27,763 nucleotides of DNA from a virus (IMGVR_UViG_3300010354_010220:1-27763); one strand, 5' to 3'. Positions 1 through 8,942 are shown, counted from the first letter of the stretch. The notes: generated from the letters alone by a model not told the origin. A program made the numbers and translations.

Positions 1-2
1 AG

Positions 3-446
3 AAAATAGGTCGTAAACGTATAGTAATGGATAGGATCAACGATGAACCATACCTTGAGAGATATTATCTTTTCCTTAAAGATCGTAAAAAATTTCCCTT
101 TAATATATTCCTTCATCGGTTTCTTAAGTCAGATCCCGATGATGTGCATGATCATCCATGGCCTTACGCCACACTAATTCTAAAAGGTGGCTATTGGGAA
201 TGGCAACCTATCTTTGATAGTAAAGGTAAGAAAATTGCGGAAACATCTACATGGAGAGGTGTAGGAAGTTTTCGTACTTGTGGCGCTAATAGCTATCATC
301 GTATTGAGCTTGATCCTAGCGTAGATTGCTGGACATTGTTCATGCCTGGCCCTCAGACACGTGACTGGGGTTTCTTAAGAAAAAATAAATGGGTTCAGCA
401 CGAACAATATCTAAATGACCGATACAACGAAAAACACTCAATCTAA
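3..446 (+). CDS. Cupin-like conserved phage protein, probably 5' partial
   Basis: The reading frame is open to the left edge of the window, and the residues before the first ATG (position 27) look like part of the protein, so the true start is probably upstream. Counting from that ATG there are 139 residues. An HDHPW motif at 41-45, a Gly-Gly turn at 54-55 and a His at 91 in a beta-rich context resemble the metal-binding histidines of a small cupin-fold protein. No catalytic function can be assigned. It overlaps the next gene by 32 nt, so the two are probably translated together. The cupin assignment rests on motif spacing only. Confidence 0.6.
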   Translation, partial: KIGRKRIVMDRINDEPYLERYYLFLKDRKKFPFNIFLHRFLKSDPDDVHDHPWPYATLILKGGYWEWQPIFDSKGKKIAETSTWRGVGSFRTCGANSYHRIELDPSVDCWTLFMPGPQTRDWGFLRKNKWVQHEQYLNDRYNEKHSI

Positions 447-915
447 TATTGCCAAAGGGCGGCATAGCAAAGATGCAACCATTGGTGAAATAGATGTTGC
501 ATTTATTAATCATAATGTAAGTGAATATCCCGTAACAGTAGGTGCAGTAAGCTTTGCTCCTGTTCCCGTAGAAAAAGAAAAAGACATTTCCTTAAATGTT
601 GCAAGAGAACATGCTAAACAAGAATACGAGCGAATCATGGAAATGGTTCGTATTCTACAAGAGCAAGCAAAACAGCTGATGGATAGAGTAGATGCTACTG
701 AATTGGTGCACTCTGCAGAATATAGTTTTATCACTACACATAATAGACAATATCATATATACTTTAACACCTTGCATAATAAAAATGTTCTTGGAGTGAT
801 TGGCCCCGATGATTGGTATGCAGGTCAACCCACCCATTACAACTATATTGCATCAGTCCGTAAAAAGGGAGATTCGACATGGGAGTATGTAGATGAAAAT
901 AGCACTAGTAACTGA
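415..915 (+). CDS. DUF2452 (C1orf50-like) protein
   Basis: A 166-residue protein of unknown function. The order of features matches the DUF2452 family, which includes human C1orf50: an N-terminal N-V-S-x-Y/P-V segment around residues 34-40, a helical stretch with LQEQAKQLMD near 80-90, then beta strands ending in GPDDWYAGQP and a final W-E-Y. The middle helix is probably amphipathic. The gene overlaps the upstream cupin-like gene and, by 23 nt, the downstream gp47 gene, placing it in the recombination operon. Family membership is from my memory of the family pattern; the function is unknown in phages and in eukaryotes. Confidence 0.7.
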   Translation: MTDTTKNTQSNIAKGRHSKDATIGEIDVAFINHNVSEYPVTVGAVSFAPVPVEKEKDISLNVAREHAKQEYERIMEMVRILQEQAKQLMDRVDATELVHSAEYSFITTHNRQYHIYFNTLHNKNVLGVIGPDDWYAGQPTHYNYIASVRKKGDSTWEYVDENSTSN

Positions 916-1948
916 TACTCATTTCGGAGCAAGATCTGATTCGCAACAATTCGACGCATACTTTAAAAAATTCTATGAAGAGATTTTCTTTCCTACTCTT
1001 GAAGAAAGAAACATAAAAGAAATATTCCACTTGGGTGATACCTTTGATCGTAGAAAGTATATAAATTTTAATTCTCTACGATCTTGTCGCCAGTATTTCT
1101 TTGATGTAATAGCAAACAAAGGTATGGAAATGACAATGATTGCTGGCAATCACGATACATTTTTCAAGAATACTAATGATGTAAATTCAATTGATCTTTT
1201 ACTTGGCGAATATAATTGTATTAGAACAATACAAGGTCCCAAAGAGTTAGACTATGACAACATTAAAATTCTAGTGTTGCCTTGGTTGTGTGCTGATAAT
1301 TTTACCGAATCAATGGAGTTGGTTAAAAAGACCAGTGCAACTGTTTGCTTTGGGCACCTCGAACTTGCAGGCTTCTCTATGTTCAAAGGACAAGAATCGC
1401 ATGAAGGTATGGATCCTACAGACTTTAAAAAGTTTCAATTAGTATGTTCTGGCCATTACCATCATAGACACGGCAAAGGCAATGTTCAATATCTAGGTAA
1501 CCCTTACCAAATGAACTGGTCTGACTTTGAGGACGTACGAGGATTTCATATCTTTGATACTAATACTTTAGAACTAGAATTTATTCCTAATCCGTTTACT
1601 ATGTTTGAGAAGTATTACTACGATGATGAAAAAGAAGATCCTTTGACAATAGACTTAGATGCCTTCGCAAACAAATTGCTTAAGGTAATTGTAGTAAACA
1701 AAAAAGACTTCTATCGGTTTGATAAATTTATAGAATCAATCTATAAAATCAATCCTATTGAACTAAAAATTATTGAGGATTTTTCTGAGTTTGAATCTGA
1801 GGCAATAGATGATAATTTAAACCTAGAAGATACAATGACATTATTAACTAATTATGTGGATAGTGTAGAAACAGATGTAGATAAAGATAGATTAAAAACA
1901 ATTCTAAAAACTCTATATGTCGAGGCTCAACACTACGAGGAAGCATGA
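893..1948 (+). CDS. 47: Recombination endonuclease subunit gp47 (Mre11/SbcD-like)
   Basis: Metal-dependent nuclease subunit that partners gp46 to resect DNA ends for recombination-dependent replication. All calcineurin-like phosphoesterase motifs are present: DTH at residues 8-10, GD at 48-49, GNHD at 85-88, GH at 154-155 and GHYHH at 187-191. At 351 residues it is close to T4 gp47 (about 340). The ATG at 893 has a GGGAG Shine-Dalgarno at 881-885. The stop overlaps the gp46 start by 4 nt (ATGA), the usual arrangement for an obligate complex. Nothing is missing from the active site. Confidence 0.96.
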   Translation: MKIALVTDTHFGARSDSQQFDAYFKKFYEEIFFPTLEERNIKEIFHLGDTFDRRKYINFNSLRSCRQYFFDVIANKGMEMTMIAGNHDTFFKNTNDVNSIDLLLGEYNCIRTIQGPKELDYDNIKILVLPWLCADNFTESMELVKKTSATVCFGHLELAGFSMFKGQESHEGMDPTDFKKFQLVCSGHYHHRHGKGNVQYLGNPYQMNWSDFEDVRGFHIFDTNTLELEFIPNPFTMFEKYYYDDEKEDPLTIDLDAFANKLLKVIVVNKKDFYRFDKFIESIYKINPIELKIIEDFSEFESEAIDDNLNLEDTMTLLTNYVDSVETDVDKDRLKTILKTLYVEAQHYEEA

Positions 1949-3657
1949 TAAGATTTAACAATATTAAATGGAAGAACTTTCTATCTACCGGTGGTCAATT
2001 TACTGAGGTAAAATTAGATAAAACAACTACCACTTTAATTGTGGGGGAAAACGGTGCAGGTAAAAGTACTGTACTTGATGCGATATGTTTTGTTCTATTC
2101 AACAAGCCATTTAGAAGCATAAACAAGCCTCAGTTGATGAACAGCATTAACGGCAAAGGCTTAGAAGTACATATTGAATTTTCTATCGGACAAAAAGACT
2201 ATAAGATTATACGAGGCATTAAGCCTGGTATTTTTGAGATATATGCTAACGGTGTTCTGATGAATCAGGATGCTGCGGCTAAAGACTATCAAAAATATCT
2301 TGAAGATAGTATTCTAAAGCTCAACTATAAATCATTTACTCAAATTGTAATTCTAGGTAGTGCATCATTCACTCCTTTTATGCAATTGCCATTGGGTCAT
2401 AGACGAGAGATTATTGAGGACATTCTAGATATTCAAATCTTTACTGTTATGAATAGTGTGTTGAAGGATAAACACACTGAGCTTAAAGCAAAGGTTACTG
2501 AAATAAACAATAACATAGAGCTAGGTAAAACTAAAGTTAAATTGCAGCAACAATATATTGCAACCCTTGAAACTGATAAACAGAAAAAGGTAGATGATGT
2601 ACAAAAACGAATATCTGAAACGTCTGCAGAAATTACACAATTGTCTAATTCTGTCGGGGTCGAACAAAGTACTATCGCCAACCTACAATCCTCTATACAG
2701 GATGCAGGTGAGAAACGTAACAAGCGTGAGGAAATGGCAACTCTCATTAAGAAACTTACCTCAAGAATTAAGACTCAGGAAGAACATATACATTTCTACA
2801 ACGACCACGACGTTTGTCCTACATGCAATCAAGGCTTGGACGATTCCCTTAAAGGGACAGCAGTACAAACACATACGGGAAAGATCAAGGAAATTGAAAC
2901 TGCAATTACCGACTTATCCGCACAAGTATCAGCAATTGAAGCAAGACTTGATGAAATTGCTAGTATCGAAACAAAAATATCTGAACATAACCGCAATGTC
3001 ATTGAGCTCAACACTAGAATCATTGCCAGTCAAACTTACCTTCAGAAGCTCAATGCGGAATTGTTATCCGATGACCAGAACACAACTAATATTGACGATG
3101 AAAAGGGCAAGCTCAAAACACTTGCAAAAGAAGTAGTTGCTCTTGCTAATGAGAAAACAAAGATAACTGAAGAGAAACATTATCTAGACATTGCAAGTGT
3201 TCTACTTAAAGATACAGGCATTAAGACCAAGATCATCAAACAATATTTGCCTGTAGTTAATAAGCTTGTGAATAAGTATTTGCAGGCAATGGATTTCTTT
3301 TGTCATTTTGAATTAGATGAAACATTCAATGAAACAATTAAATCAAGACATCGTGACGAGTTTTCTTATGCATCATTTAGTGAGGGTGAAAAGCAACGTA
3401 TTGATTTAGCATTGCTCTTTACCTGGCGAACAATTGCTAAGATGAAAAATTGTGCTAGCACAAATTTATTGTTACTAGATGAAGTGTTTGATTCATCTCT
3501 TGATATTAATGGTACAGACTATGTGATGAATCTGATAAATACTTTAGGTGACGAAACCAATGTATTTGTTATTAGTCACAAGGGCGATCAATTGTTTGAC
3601 AAATTTAGAAGTGTCATTAAATTTGAAAAGCATCAGAATTTTTCAAGAATTGTTTGA
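1945..3657 (+). CDS. 46: Recombination endonuclease subunit gp46 (Rad50/SbcC-like ATPase)
   Basis: SMC-like ATPase of the gp46/gp47 end-processing complex. Walker A is GENGAGKST at residues 34-42. Long heptad-rich coiled-coil segments flank a zinc hook CPTC at 291-294. The ABC signature SEGE lies at 479-482 and Walker B LLLLDE ends at 512-513, followed by an H-loop VISHK near 533. The length of 570 residues fits T4 gp46 (560). The start overlaps gp47 by 4 nt and is preceded by a GAGGAAG sequence at 1937-1943. All nucleotide-binding and hook residues look intact. Confidence 0.96.
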   Translation: MIRFNNIKWKNFLSTGGQFTEVKLDKTTTTLIVGENGAGKSTVLDAICFVLFNKPFRSINKPQLMNSINGKGLEVHIEFSIGQKDYKIIRGIKPGIFEIYANGVLMNQDAAAKDYQKYLEDSILKLNYKSFTQIVILGSASFTPFMQLPLGHRREIIEDILDIQIFTVMNSVLKDKHTELKAKVTEINNNIELGKTKVKLQQQYIATLETDKQKKVDDVQKRISETSAEITQLSNSVGVEQSTIANLQSSIQDAGEKRNKREEMATLIKKLTSRIKTQEEHIHFYNDHDVCPTCNQGLDDSLKGTAVQTHTGKIKEIETAITDLSAQVSAIEARLDEIASIETKISEHNRNVIELNTRIIASQTYLQKLNAELLSDDQNTTNIDDEKGKLKTLAKEVVALANEKTKITEEKHYLDIASVLLKDTGIKTKIIKQYLPVVNKLVNKYLQAMDFFCHFELDETFNETIKSRHRDEFSYASFSEGEKQRIDLALLFTWRTIAKMKNCASTNLLLLDEVFDSSLDINGTDYVMNLINTLGDETNVFVISHKGDQLFDKFRSVIKFEKHQNFSRIV

Positions 3658-3665
3658 GGACTTTT

Positions 3666-4256
3666 ATGGCTAGCCGAACCGCATGGGAATTAACAACCCA
3701 CAAAGTAAATACATATGCATATTACAATAACGTATTTGATGATATGCTTGAAAATATTTTAATGCATGGAGATAGTTTGTATCTGTCTAACGCAACAGTT
3801 GGCGGTAAAGAAGACTATATAGATGACTCCAAGATTAGAAAAACTAAGGTTGCGTGGATAGATGGTAGTAAAGAAACTGCTCCTCTTTTTGCAAGATTAA
3901 CAAACATCATAAATATTGCGAATAAAGATTGGTTTAATGTTGATCTTACATCCATAGAACAATTACAGTATACGGTATATGAAAAAGGCGACTTCTATGA
4001 CCAGCACATAGATCATATGTATGAAGAGGTAGGCTCACTTACGAGAAAACTTAGTTTTGTACTACAATTATCAGACCCCTCTGATTATGACGGAGGAAAT
4101 ACTGAGTTGATAGCAGGCCCAGAACCACATAGTATACCTAAAGAAAAAGGAACAATAACTTTTTTCCCATCTTATGTCTTGCATAAGGTTACACCTATTA
4201 CAAGGGGAACTCGCAAAGCTTTAGTAGGATGGGTTAGAGGACCTAAATGGAAGTAA
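3666..4256 (+). CDS. 2OG-Fe(II) oxygenase, prolyl-4-hydroxylase-like
   Basis: Probable iron- and 2-oxoglutarate-dependent hydroxylase. The HxD iron ligands are H114 and D116, the distal His is H173 in VLHKV, and the basic 2OG-binding residue lies in RGTRKALVGW near the C terminus. I chose the ATG at 3666 (196 residues) rather than the TTG at 3654 because GAGGA at 3656-3660 is correctly spaced for it. It follows gp46 with an 8-nt gap. Oxygenases of this type are common in marine T4-like phages; the substrate, protein or nucleic acid, is unknown. Confidence 0.85.
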   Translation: MASRTAWELTTHKVNTYAYYNNVFDDMLENILMHGDSLYLSNATVGGKEDYIDDSKIRKTKVAWIDGSKETAPLFARLTNIINIANKDWFNVDLTSIEQLQYTVYEKGDFYDQHIDHMYEEVGSLTRKLSFVLQLSDPSDYDGGNTELIAGPEPHSIPKEKGTITFFPSYVLHKVTPITRGTRKALVGWVRGPKWK

Positions 4257-4257
4257 T

Positions 4258-4533
4258 ATGGCATTAAAAATACCTAACGAATATTTAGATACAGATAACG
4301 ATTTTGGTTTTACTGCTGTACATGAATCAGATGTAGCAGATCCATTATTAAATGAAGTCAAAAGTACTGCGGATACAGAATTCAAACAAAAGTTGCAGAG
4401 TTTGGAAAAAATGATTATGCCGCTTTTGGTTAATTTGATGAAGAATCCGGATAAAGAGTACATACACTGGCCAAATAGAGTTGGCCAAATTGAAAAGCAA
4501 ATTGAAAAAATTCTGGCAATAACCCGTAACTAA
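4258..4533 (+). CDS. Conserved small phage protein of unknown function
   Basis: A 91-residue protein I recognise only as a recurrent hypothetical of marine T4-like phages. It has a disordered acidic N-terminal half with DFGF at 15-18, then a helical region ending in WPNRVGQIEKQIEKI. There are no catalytic motifs, signal peptide or membrane segment. It starts 1 nt after the oxygenase stop, so it is translationally coupled. It is the last gene before the 4549 promoter. The helical C terminus suggests a protein-protein contact, which is inference. Confidence 0.7.
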   Translation: MALKIPNEYLDTDNDFGFTAVHESDVADPLLNEVKSTADTEFKQKLQSLEKMIMPLLVNLMKNPDKEYIHWPNRVGQIEKQIEKILAITRN

Positions 4534-4548
4534 TGGATAAGATGGGGC

Positions 4549-4577
4549 TTGACAGCTGGTACTAAAGGTGTTATAAT
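4549..4577 (+). promoter_or_regulatory. Perfect sigma70 promoter with extended -10, upstream of the CobT-like gene
   Basis: TTGACA at 4549-4554, a 17-nt spacer, and TATAAT at 4572-4577. TG at 4569-4570 gives an extended -10. Transcription should start near 4584, leaving a 5' leader of about 19 nt that contains AGGAG at 4592-4596. The spacer end AAAGGTGT is shared with the promoter at 6831. Both hexamers match the consensus at every position. Confidence 0.88.
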
Positions 4578-4602
4578 AATGAAACACACACAGGAGTATT
4601 AG

Positions 4603-6834
4603 ATGTCAACTCAACAGAAATCTATTCTAGCTAAGCTGCTCGCAACTGAGAACATTTCAGTTCAGCATCGCAACTCTATGACAGCTTATTTTGACCCTAA
4701 GAACAGGGTCATGGTATTGCCTGTCTGGAAAGATATGTCCGATAACCTACACGACTTACTTCTAGGTCATGAAACAGGACATGCACTCTACACCCCACCT
4801 GATGGCTGGCATGATAGTGTCAAAGATTCCTCACGTAGAGGTTTCAAGACCTACTTGAATGTGGTCGAAGACATTCGTATTGAAAAGCTAATCCAAAAGA
4901 AGTATCCCGGATTGAAAGCATGCTTTACCAAAGGTTATTCTGATCTTATGGAAAGAGACTTCTTTGGTGTTAAAGAACTTGACATTCAATCCCTGCCATT
5001 CATTGATCGAATCAACCTGCATTTTAAGGTTGGTTCGTATCTAAACATTCAGTTCACAGACAAAGAACAAGCTATCATCGATCGTTTGGACAAAGTTTTT
5101 TCCTGGGATGAAGTAGTTAAGATGGCAACCGAGCTTTATAATGCTCGCAAAGATGAACTCTCAAAATTTGAACAACTAATGCAGGATTTTGAATTTGATG
5201 AGTATTTAAATGAATATGAAGATGATTGGGATGACGATCTCGATGCTGAAGATGACGACTCTACAGAAAATGGGGATGAAGGTAAGCGAAAGAAATATGA
5301 GAATTTTGACGGCGAAGCAGATGACCCCGAATCTATCACTGATCGAAACTTTAGGAGCCGCGAAAAAGAATTGATTGATGATTCTGTTAAGCCATATCAT
5401 TATGTAGATTGTCCAAAAGCTAATCTAAGGAACATCATTGTTCCTTATAAGAATTTGAAATTCAACTACAATAATTTCCGCTACCCTGTTGAAATGTATA
5501 GAGATGACGAAGCAGCTAACATCATTGAGAATGGTAAGACTGCTCTGATGAAAAGATTCTTGGATACGAATAAAAAGTATATTTCTTATTTGGTTAAAGA
5601 ATTTGAGATGCGTCGTAATGCAAGGCAATTTGCCCGTGCAAGCATTTCTAAGACAGGTCAACTAGATATTAAGAAAGCATATTCATATAGGATCAACGAA
5701 GACTTGTTCAAACGTATGACGGTTGTTCCGAATGGTAAATCGCATGGTTTGGTAATGTTTATTGATTACTCAGGATCAATGACTGACAATATTGTGGCTA
5801 CGGTTGAGCAAACTCTAATCCTTGCTACATTCTGCAGAAAGGTAAATATTCCTTTCCGAGTATATGCCTTTACTGATCTTACTGTGTCGCCAGAAACAGC
5901 TGCAAAAGAACTTGGATACAATGATGTATTAGAGTATGAACAATATATGACTTCATATTATAGATATGCTCGAAGCAATAAAGTGCATGAGAAATATGCA
6001 AAGTTCTCAGAAAATAATAATGAGCTTTACCTTACGTCGAGTCATTTTAAACTGCGAGAATATTTGTCTAGTGAAATGACTGGTATTGAATTTAAGAACG
6101 CTGCAAAGTATTGGTTGCTTGTAGCTAATCTGATGCAAAATACTAGTTACAGTTTTAGGAAAGTAGAAAACAAAATTCCTAATGATTTGTATCATTTTAG
6201 AAATTCTAGTTATGAAAGTCTAAACGGCACTCCTTTGAATGAAGCAGTGATATCTTCAATTGATATTGTAAAAGAATTCAAAGAGCAGTATCGGCTAGAT
6301 GTAGTAAACACTGTATTTTTAACTGACGGTGATGGTAACGAATCGCCTGACAAGGTTGATGATGGCGCTATTCGAAGGATTGCTCCTTATGGTGAACGAG
6401 ATATCAACATCGTGGTTCGAGATGCAGAAACAAACCTTACAGGCAAATCCTCTCCTCGAACTCCTATTACGATTGCTCTTTTGCGTTTACTCAAAGCAAA
6501 GACCAAAAGTAATGTAATTGGATTTTTCTTAATTGGTACTTATAGTCCTAAGCGAGCAATTCAGAAGAAAGCTGATGACAGCGGATGTCCTATTATTAAT
6601 CTAGATGAAACACTGAAGAATTTCCGTAAGAATAAGTTCTTTATGCTTAATGATGTTGGCTATGATGACTATTACATTATTCCTGGAGGTGAAGATCTTA
6701 GAATTGAAGAAGATGTTCTTGATGTCAATGACGGTGCATCTAAAAACGAAATCAAACGAGCTTTTTTGAAAATGCAAAAGGGCAAGATTGTAAACCGTGT
6801 GCTTTTGAATAGATTTGTGGAAAAAATCTCTTGA
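4603..6834 (+). CDS. cobT: CobT-like protein with HEXXH zincin motif and VWA/MIDAS domain
   Basis: A 743-residue protein related to the CobT subunit of aerobic cobaltochelatase, widespread in marine T4-like phages. The N-terminal domain has HETGH at residues 56-60 with a Glu-containing helix VEDIRIE at 88-94, which resembles a gluzincin metallopeptidase site. A very acidic linker runs from about 185 to 230. The C-terminal von Willebrand A domain has DYSGS at 388-392 and TDGD at 574-577, the MIDAS ligands. It has its own perfect promoter and an AGGAG Shine-Dalgarno. The neighbouring AAA+ protein is the expected partner. No CobN-like chelatase is present here, so a cobalamin role is doubtful; an AAA+-driven remodelling or proteolytic role is my inference. 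Confidence 0.85.
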   Translation: MSTQQKSILAKLLATENISVQHRNSMTAYFDPKNRVMVLPVWKDMSDNLHDLLLGHETGHALYTPPDGWHDSVKDSSRRGFKTYLNVVEDIRIEKLIQKKYPGLKACFTKGYSDLMERDFFGVKELDIQSLPFIDRINLHFKVGSYLNIQFTDKEQAIIDRLDKVFSWDEVVKMATELYNARKDELSKFEQLMQDFEFDEYLNEYEDDWDDDLDAEDDDSTENGDEGKRKKYENFDGEADDPESITDRNFRSREKELIDDSVKPYHYVDCPKANLRNIIVPYKNLKFNYNNFRYPVEMYRDDEAANIIENGKTALMKRFLDTNKKYISYLVKEFEMRRNARQFARASISKTGQLDIKKAYSYRINEDLFKRMTVVPNGKSHGLVMFIDYSGSMTDNIVATVEQTLILATFCRKVNIPFRVYAFTDLTVSPETAAKELGYNDVLEYEQYMTSYYRYARSNKVHEKYAKFSENNNELYLTSSHFKLREYLSSEMTGIEFKNAAKYWLLVANLMQNTSYSFRKVENKIPNDLYHFRNSSYESLNGTPLNEAVISSIDIVKEFKEQYRLDVVNTVFLTDGDGNESPDKVDDGAIRRIAPYGERDINIVVRDAETNLTGKSSPRTPITIALLRLLKAKTKSNVIGFFLIGTYSPKRAIQKKADDSGCPIINLDETLKNFRKNKFFMLNDVGYDDYYIIPGGEDLRIEEDVLDVNDGASKNEIKRAFLKMQKGKIVNRVLLNRFVEKIS

Positions 6835-6859
6835 CACGGATCGAAAAAGGTGTTATAAT
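6831..6859 (+). promoter_or_regulatory. Perfect sigma70 promoter with extended -10, upstream of the CobS-like gene
   Basis: TTGACA at 6831-6836, a 17-nt spacer, and TATAAT at 6854-6859, with TG at 6851-6852 as an extended -10. The -35 hexamer contains the TGA stop codon (6832-6834) of the upstream gene. The last eight spacer bases, AAAGGTGT, and the flanking bases match the promoter at 4549. The predicted start is near 6866, about 30 nt before the ATG. Confidence 0.88.
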
Positions 6860-6895
6860 TAATTATGATTTGTCCTCAACCTGGAGTTTTATATT

Positions 6896-8059
6896 ATGTC
6901 TAAGTCCCATTACTCTGCAGAACAGCGTAAGGAATTGATCTCTAAACTGATTGAGCATTTTGGTAATCAGGTTATCAAAGATCAAATTCTTGAATTTTGT
7001 GATGAGCGTAATCTTCCTAACCCTCACTTTTTGGTATCGTGTAAAGATATCAAGGTAGGAAAGATTTACAATTTGGATTGGTTTTATGGTGGAAAAGAAA
7101 CGGTGAATGATACTATGGAAGAACTTCTCCCGGCTATGCAAAATACTACGACAATGAAACCCAAACGACTTGTCGTCGACATTGACAATACTGTTCCTGA
7201 CAAGGATGTGACGTATGTTCCTTTTGGCTTCTTTAAGCCGTTGGAACAGATCATCAAGTCTAAAATCTTTTTCTCAACCTTTGTTACTGGATTGTCGGGT
7301 AACGGCAAGACCACAATGGTTGAACAAGTTTGTGCTAAGGCTAAGCGTGAGTGTATTCGTGTTAATATTAGTATTGAAACAGATGAAGAAGATCTAATTG
7401 GTGGTAACACTTTGCAGGATGGTAACATTGTTTATCGTGAAGGTCCTGTTCTTACAGCAATGCGACGAGGCGCAATTCTTTTGATTGACGAAATTGATCG
7501 TGGTTCAAATAAATTGATGTGCTTGCAGAGTGTGTTAGAAGGCAAGCCATATTTCAATAAGAAAACTGGCGAAGTTATTCATCCTGCTCCCGGCTTTAAT
7601 GTTATTGCAACTGCTAACACTAAGGGTCGTGGTACAGAAGATGGTCGGTTTATTGCAGCACAGATTTTGGATGAGGCATTCCTGGAACGTTTCTCAATTA
7701 CTGTGGAACAAGAGTATCCTTCAGTTGCAATTGAGAAAAAGATTGTTCTCAATAAAATGGAAGCCTATGGTAAGCTAGATTCGGATTTTGCAGATAAGCT
7801 TATTGCTTGGGCTGACATCATTCGTAAAACCTTCGAAGAAGGTGGCGTTGATGAAATTATCAGTACTCGACGTCTTGTGAATATTGTTCAAGCATATTCG
7901 ATTTTTAATGATCGCTTGCAGGCAATTCAATACTGTATCAATCGATTTGACGAAGATACTAAGACAGCATTCTTGGATTTGTATAATAAAATGAATGTTA
8001 CTGAATCGACTTCAGACGTAAAGGCGGCTCATCCCCATGATGAGGAAATTCCGTTTTAA
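6896..8059 (+). CDS. cobS: CobS/MoxR-type AAA+ ATPase
   Basis: A 387-residue AAA+ ATPase of the CobS/MoxR group. Walker A is GLSGNGKT at residues 132-139. Walker B, LLIDEID, has its Asp and Glu at 198-199. It is followed by the sensor region ATANTKGRG, and FLERF carries an arginine-finger-like Arg. The first 100 residues form a separate N-terminal domain. ATPases of this group pair with VWA proteins such as the CobT-like product directly upstream, and here each of the two genes has its own promoter. The start at 6896 is supported by TGGAG at 6882-6886. A UUCG hairpin follows the stop. The remodelling target is unknown. Confidence 0.9.
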   Translation: MSKSHYSAEQRKELISKLIEHFGNQVIKDQILEFCDERNLPNPHFLVSCKDIKVGKIYNLDWFYGGKETVNDTMEELLPAMQNTTTMKPKRLVVDIDNTVPDKDVTYVPFGFFKPLEQIIKSKIFFSTFVTGLSGNGKTTMVEQVCAKAKRECIRVNISIETDEEDLIGGNTLQDGNIVYREGPVLTAMRRGAILLIDEIDRGSNKLMCLQSVLEGKPYFNKKTGEVIHPAPGFNVIATANTKGRGTEDGRFIAAQILDEAFLERFSITVEQEYPSVAIEKKIVLNKMEAYGKLDSDFADKLIAWADIIRKTFEEGGVDEIISTRRLVNIVQAYSIFNDRLQAIQYCINRFDEDTKTAFLDLYNKMNVTESTSDVKAAHPHDEEIPF

Positions 8060-8076
8060 CAATTTTTAAATAGGAC

Positions 8077-8094
8077 AGGGCGCTTCGGCGCCCT
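8077..8094 (+). terminator. UUCG hairpin after the CobS-like gene
   Basis: A perfect 7-bp stem AGGGCGC/GCGCCCT closes a TTCG tetraloop in the very stable C(UUCG)G context. T4 terminators often use this loop. The downstream sequence ACACCTTTG is only weakly T-rich, so termination may be partial, letting the CobS promoter feed the sugar operon. The hairpin could also stabilise the 3' end of the mRNA. Confidence 0.6.
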
Positions 8095-8104
8095 ACACCT
8101 TTGT

Positions 8105-8941
8105 ATGCACACTAATGAAATAACGCACGACGAATTTATTCCTAGATGGTATGGCAGACTAGGCAATAACATACAGCAGATATCCAATGGGATATTTTAT
8201 TGTAGAGAGAATGGAATTCACTTTACATCTCCAGAACAGCCTATGATTAAGCGCATTGATATATTCTTCGGTGACAATCAATATAAAATTCCTGCAGGCA
8301 GTAACAACTGGTTCTATCACTTTGAACCAGAATACTCAGACTTTACGACTGACATAGAAAAGTTGAACCGTGATCGTAAGTATATCTGCGAGAATTACAT
8401 ACTAAAGAATATTAAGGTCAATCAAAACAATTTGAATGACCCTTTGCCATATCAAACTTGTGTGGCACATATTAGAGCAGGTGATGTATATTCTCACTCT
8501 ACACATCCTGCTTATGCACAGAATCCTTTTATGTTCTATATGGAAGTGTATAGACAATTCAATGGCAATGTTATATTTGTTTCTGAGGATGCAACTAACC
8601 CTATCGCATATGCATTAAAGCAACATGGCATAAATGTTAATGTACTTTCTTTAGAACAGACTTATGAGCTTCTGTTGCGTGCTCAAAATATTGCAACATC
8701 GGGTGTAGGCACATTTGCTATTTCGGCAGCATTTTGTTCTAGGAATATTAAACGATTATACTGCACCAATCTTTATCTGAAGAACACACTGAATCCGGAG
8801 ATGTTAAAAGAGCATCTTGAAGTGAATATGATGGACGTCGACGGCAATAAATATATTAGAGTAGGTGAATGGCGTTACACGCAGGAATCCGTCGACAAGG
8901 TTATTAATTACAGCGAAGATATATCATTCAGGAGACTATAA
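8105..8941 (+). CDS. Putative fucosyltransferase-like glycosyltransferase (GT11/O-FucT type)
   Basis: A 278-residue protein that opens the sugar operon. GRLGNN at 17-22 resembles the GRLGN signature of GT11 alpha-1,2-fucosyltransferases. HIRAGD at 122-127 resembles the GDP-fucose-binding HxRRxD motif of that superfamily, with the second Arg replaced by Ala. The late segment [12 protein letters not shown] fits the nucleotide-binding end of a GT-B fold. The two genes that follow belong to GDP-fucose synthesis, which supports a GDP-6-deoxyhexose donor. The ATG has no clear Shine-Dalgarno and lies 10 nt after a stable hairpin. The exact family and linkage are uncertain. Confidence 0.6.
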   Translation: MHTNEITHDEFIPRWYGRLGNNIQQISNGIFYCRENGIHFTSPEQPMIKRIDIFFGDNQYKIPAGSNNWFYHFEPEYSDFTTDIEKLNRDRKYICENYILKNIKVNQNNLNDPLPYQTCVAHIRAGDVYSHSTHPAYAQNPFMFYMEVYRQFNGNVIFVSEDATNPIAYALKQHGINVNVLSLEQTYELLLRAQNIATSGVGTFAISAAFCSRNIKRLYCTNLYLKNTLNPEMLKEHLEVNMMDVDGNKYIRVGEWRYTQESVDKVINYSEDISFRRL

Positions 8942-8942
8942 T

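Noticed and set aside
2594-3136. 180-residue second frame inside gp46
   Set aside because: The gp46 frame carries the zinc hook and coiled coil here; the other frame has no domain and no initiation signal.
6865-6903. A 12-codon upstream reading frame before the CobS-like gene
   Set aside because: Its ATG sits at the predicted transcription start and has no Shine-Dalgarno, so ribosomes are unlikely to use it.
7084-7428. 114-residue open frame antisense to the CobS-like gene
   Set aside because: It lies opposite a well-conserved AAA+ domain, with low-complexity composition typical of a shadow frame.
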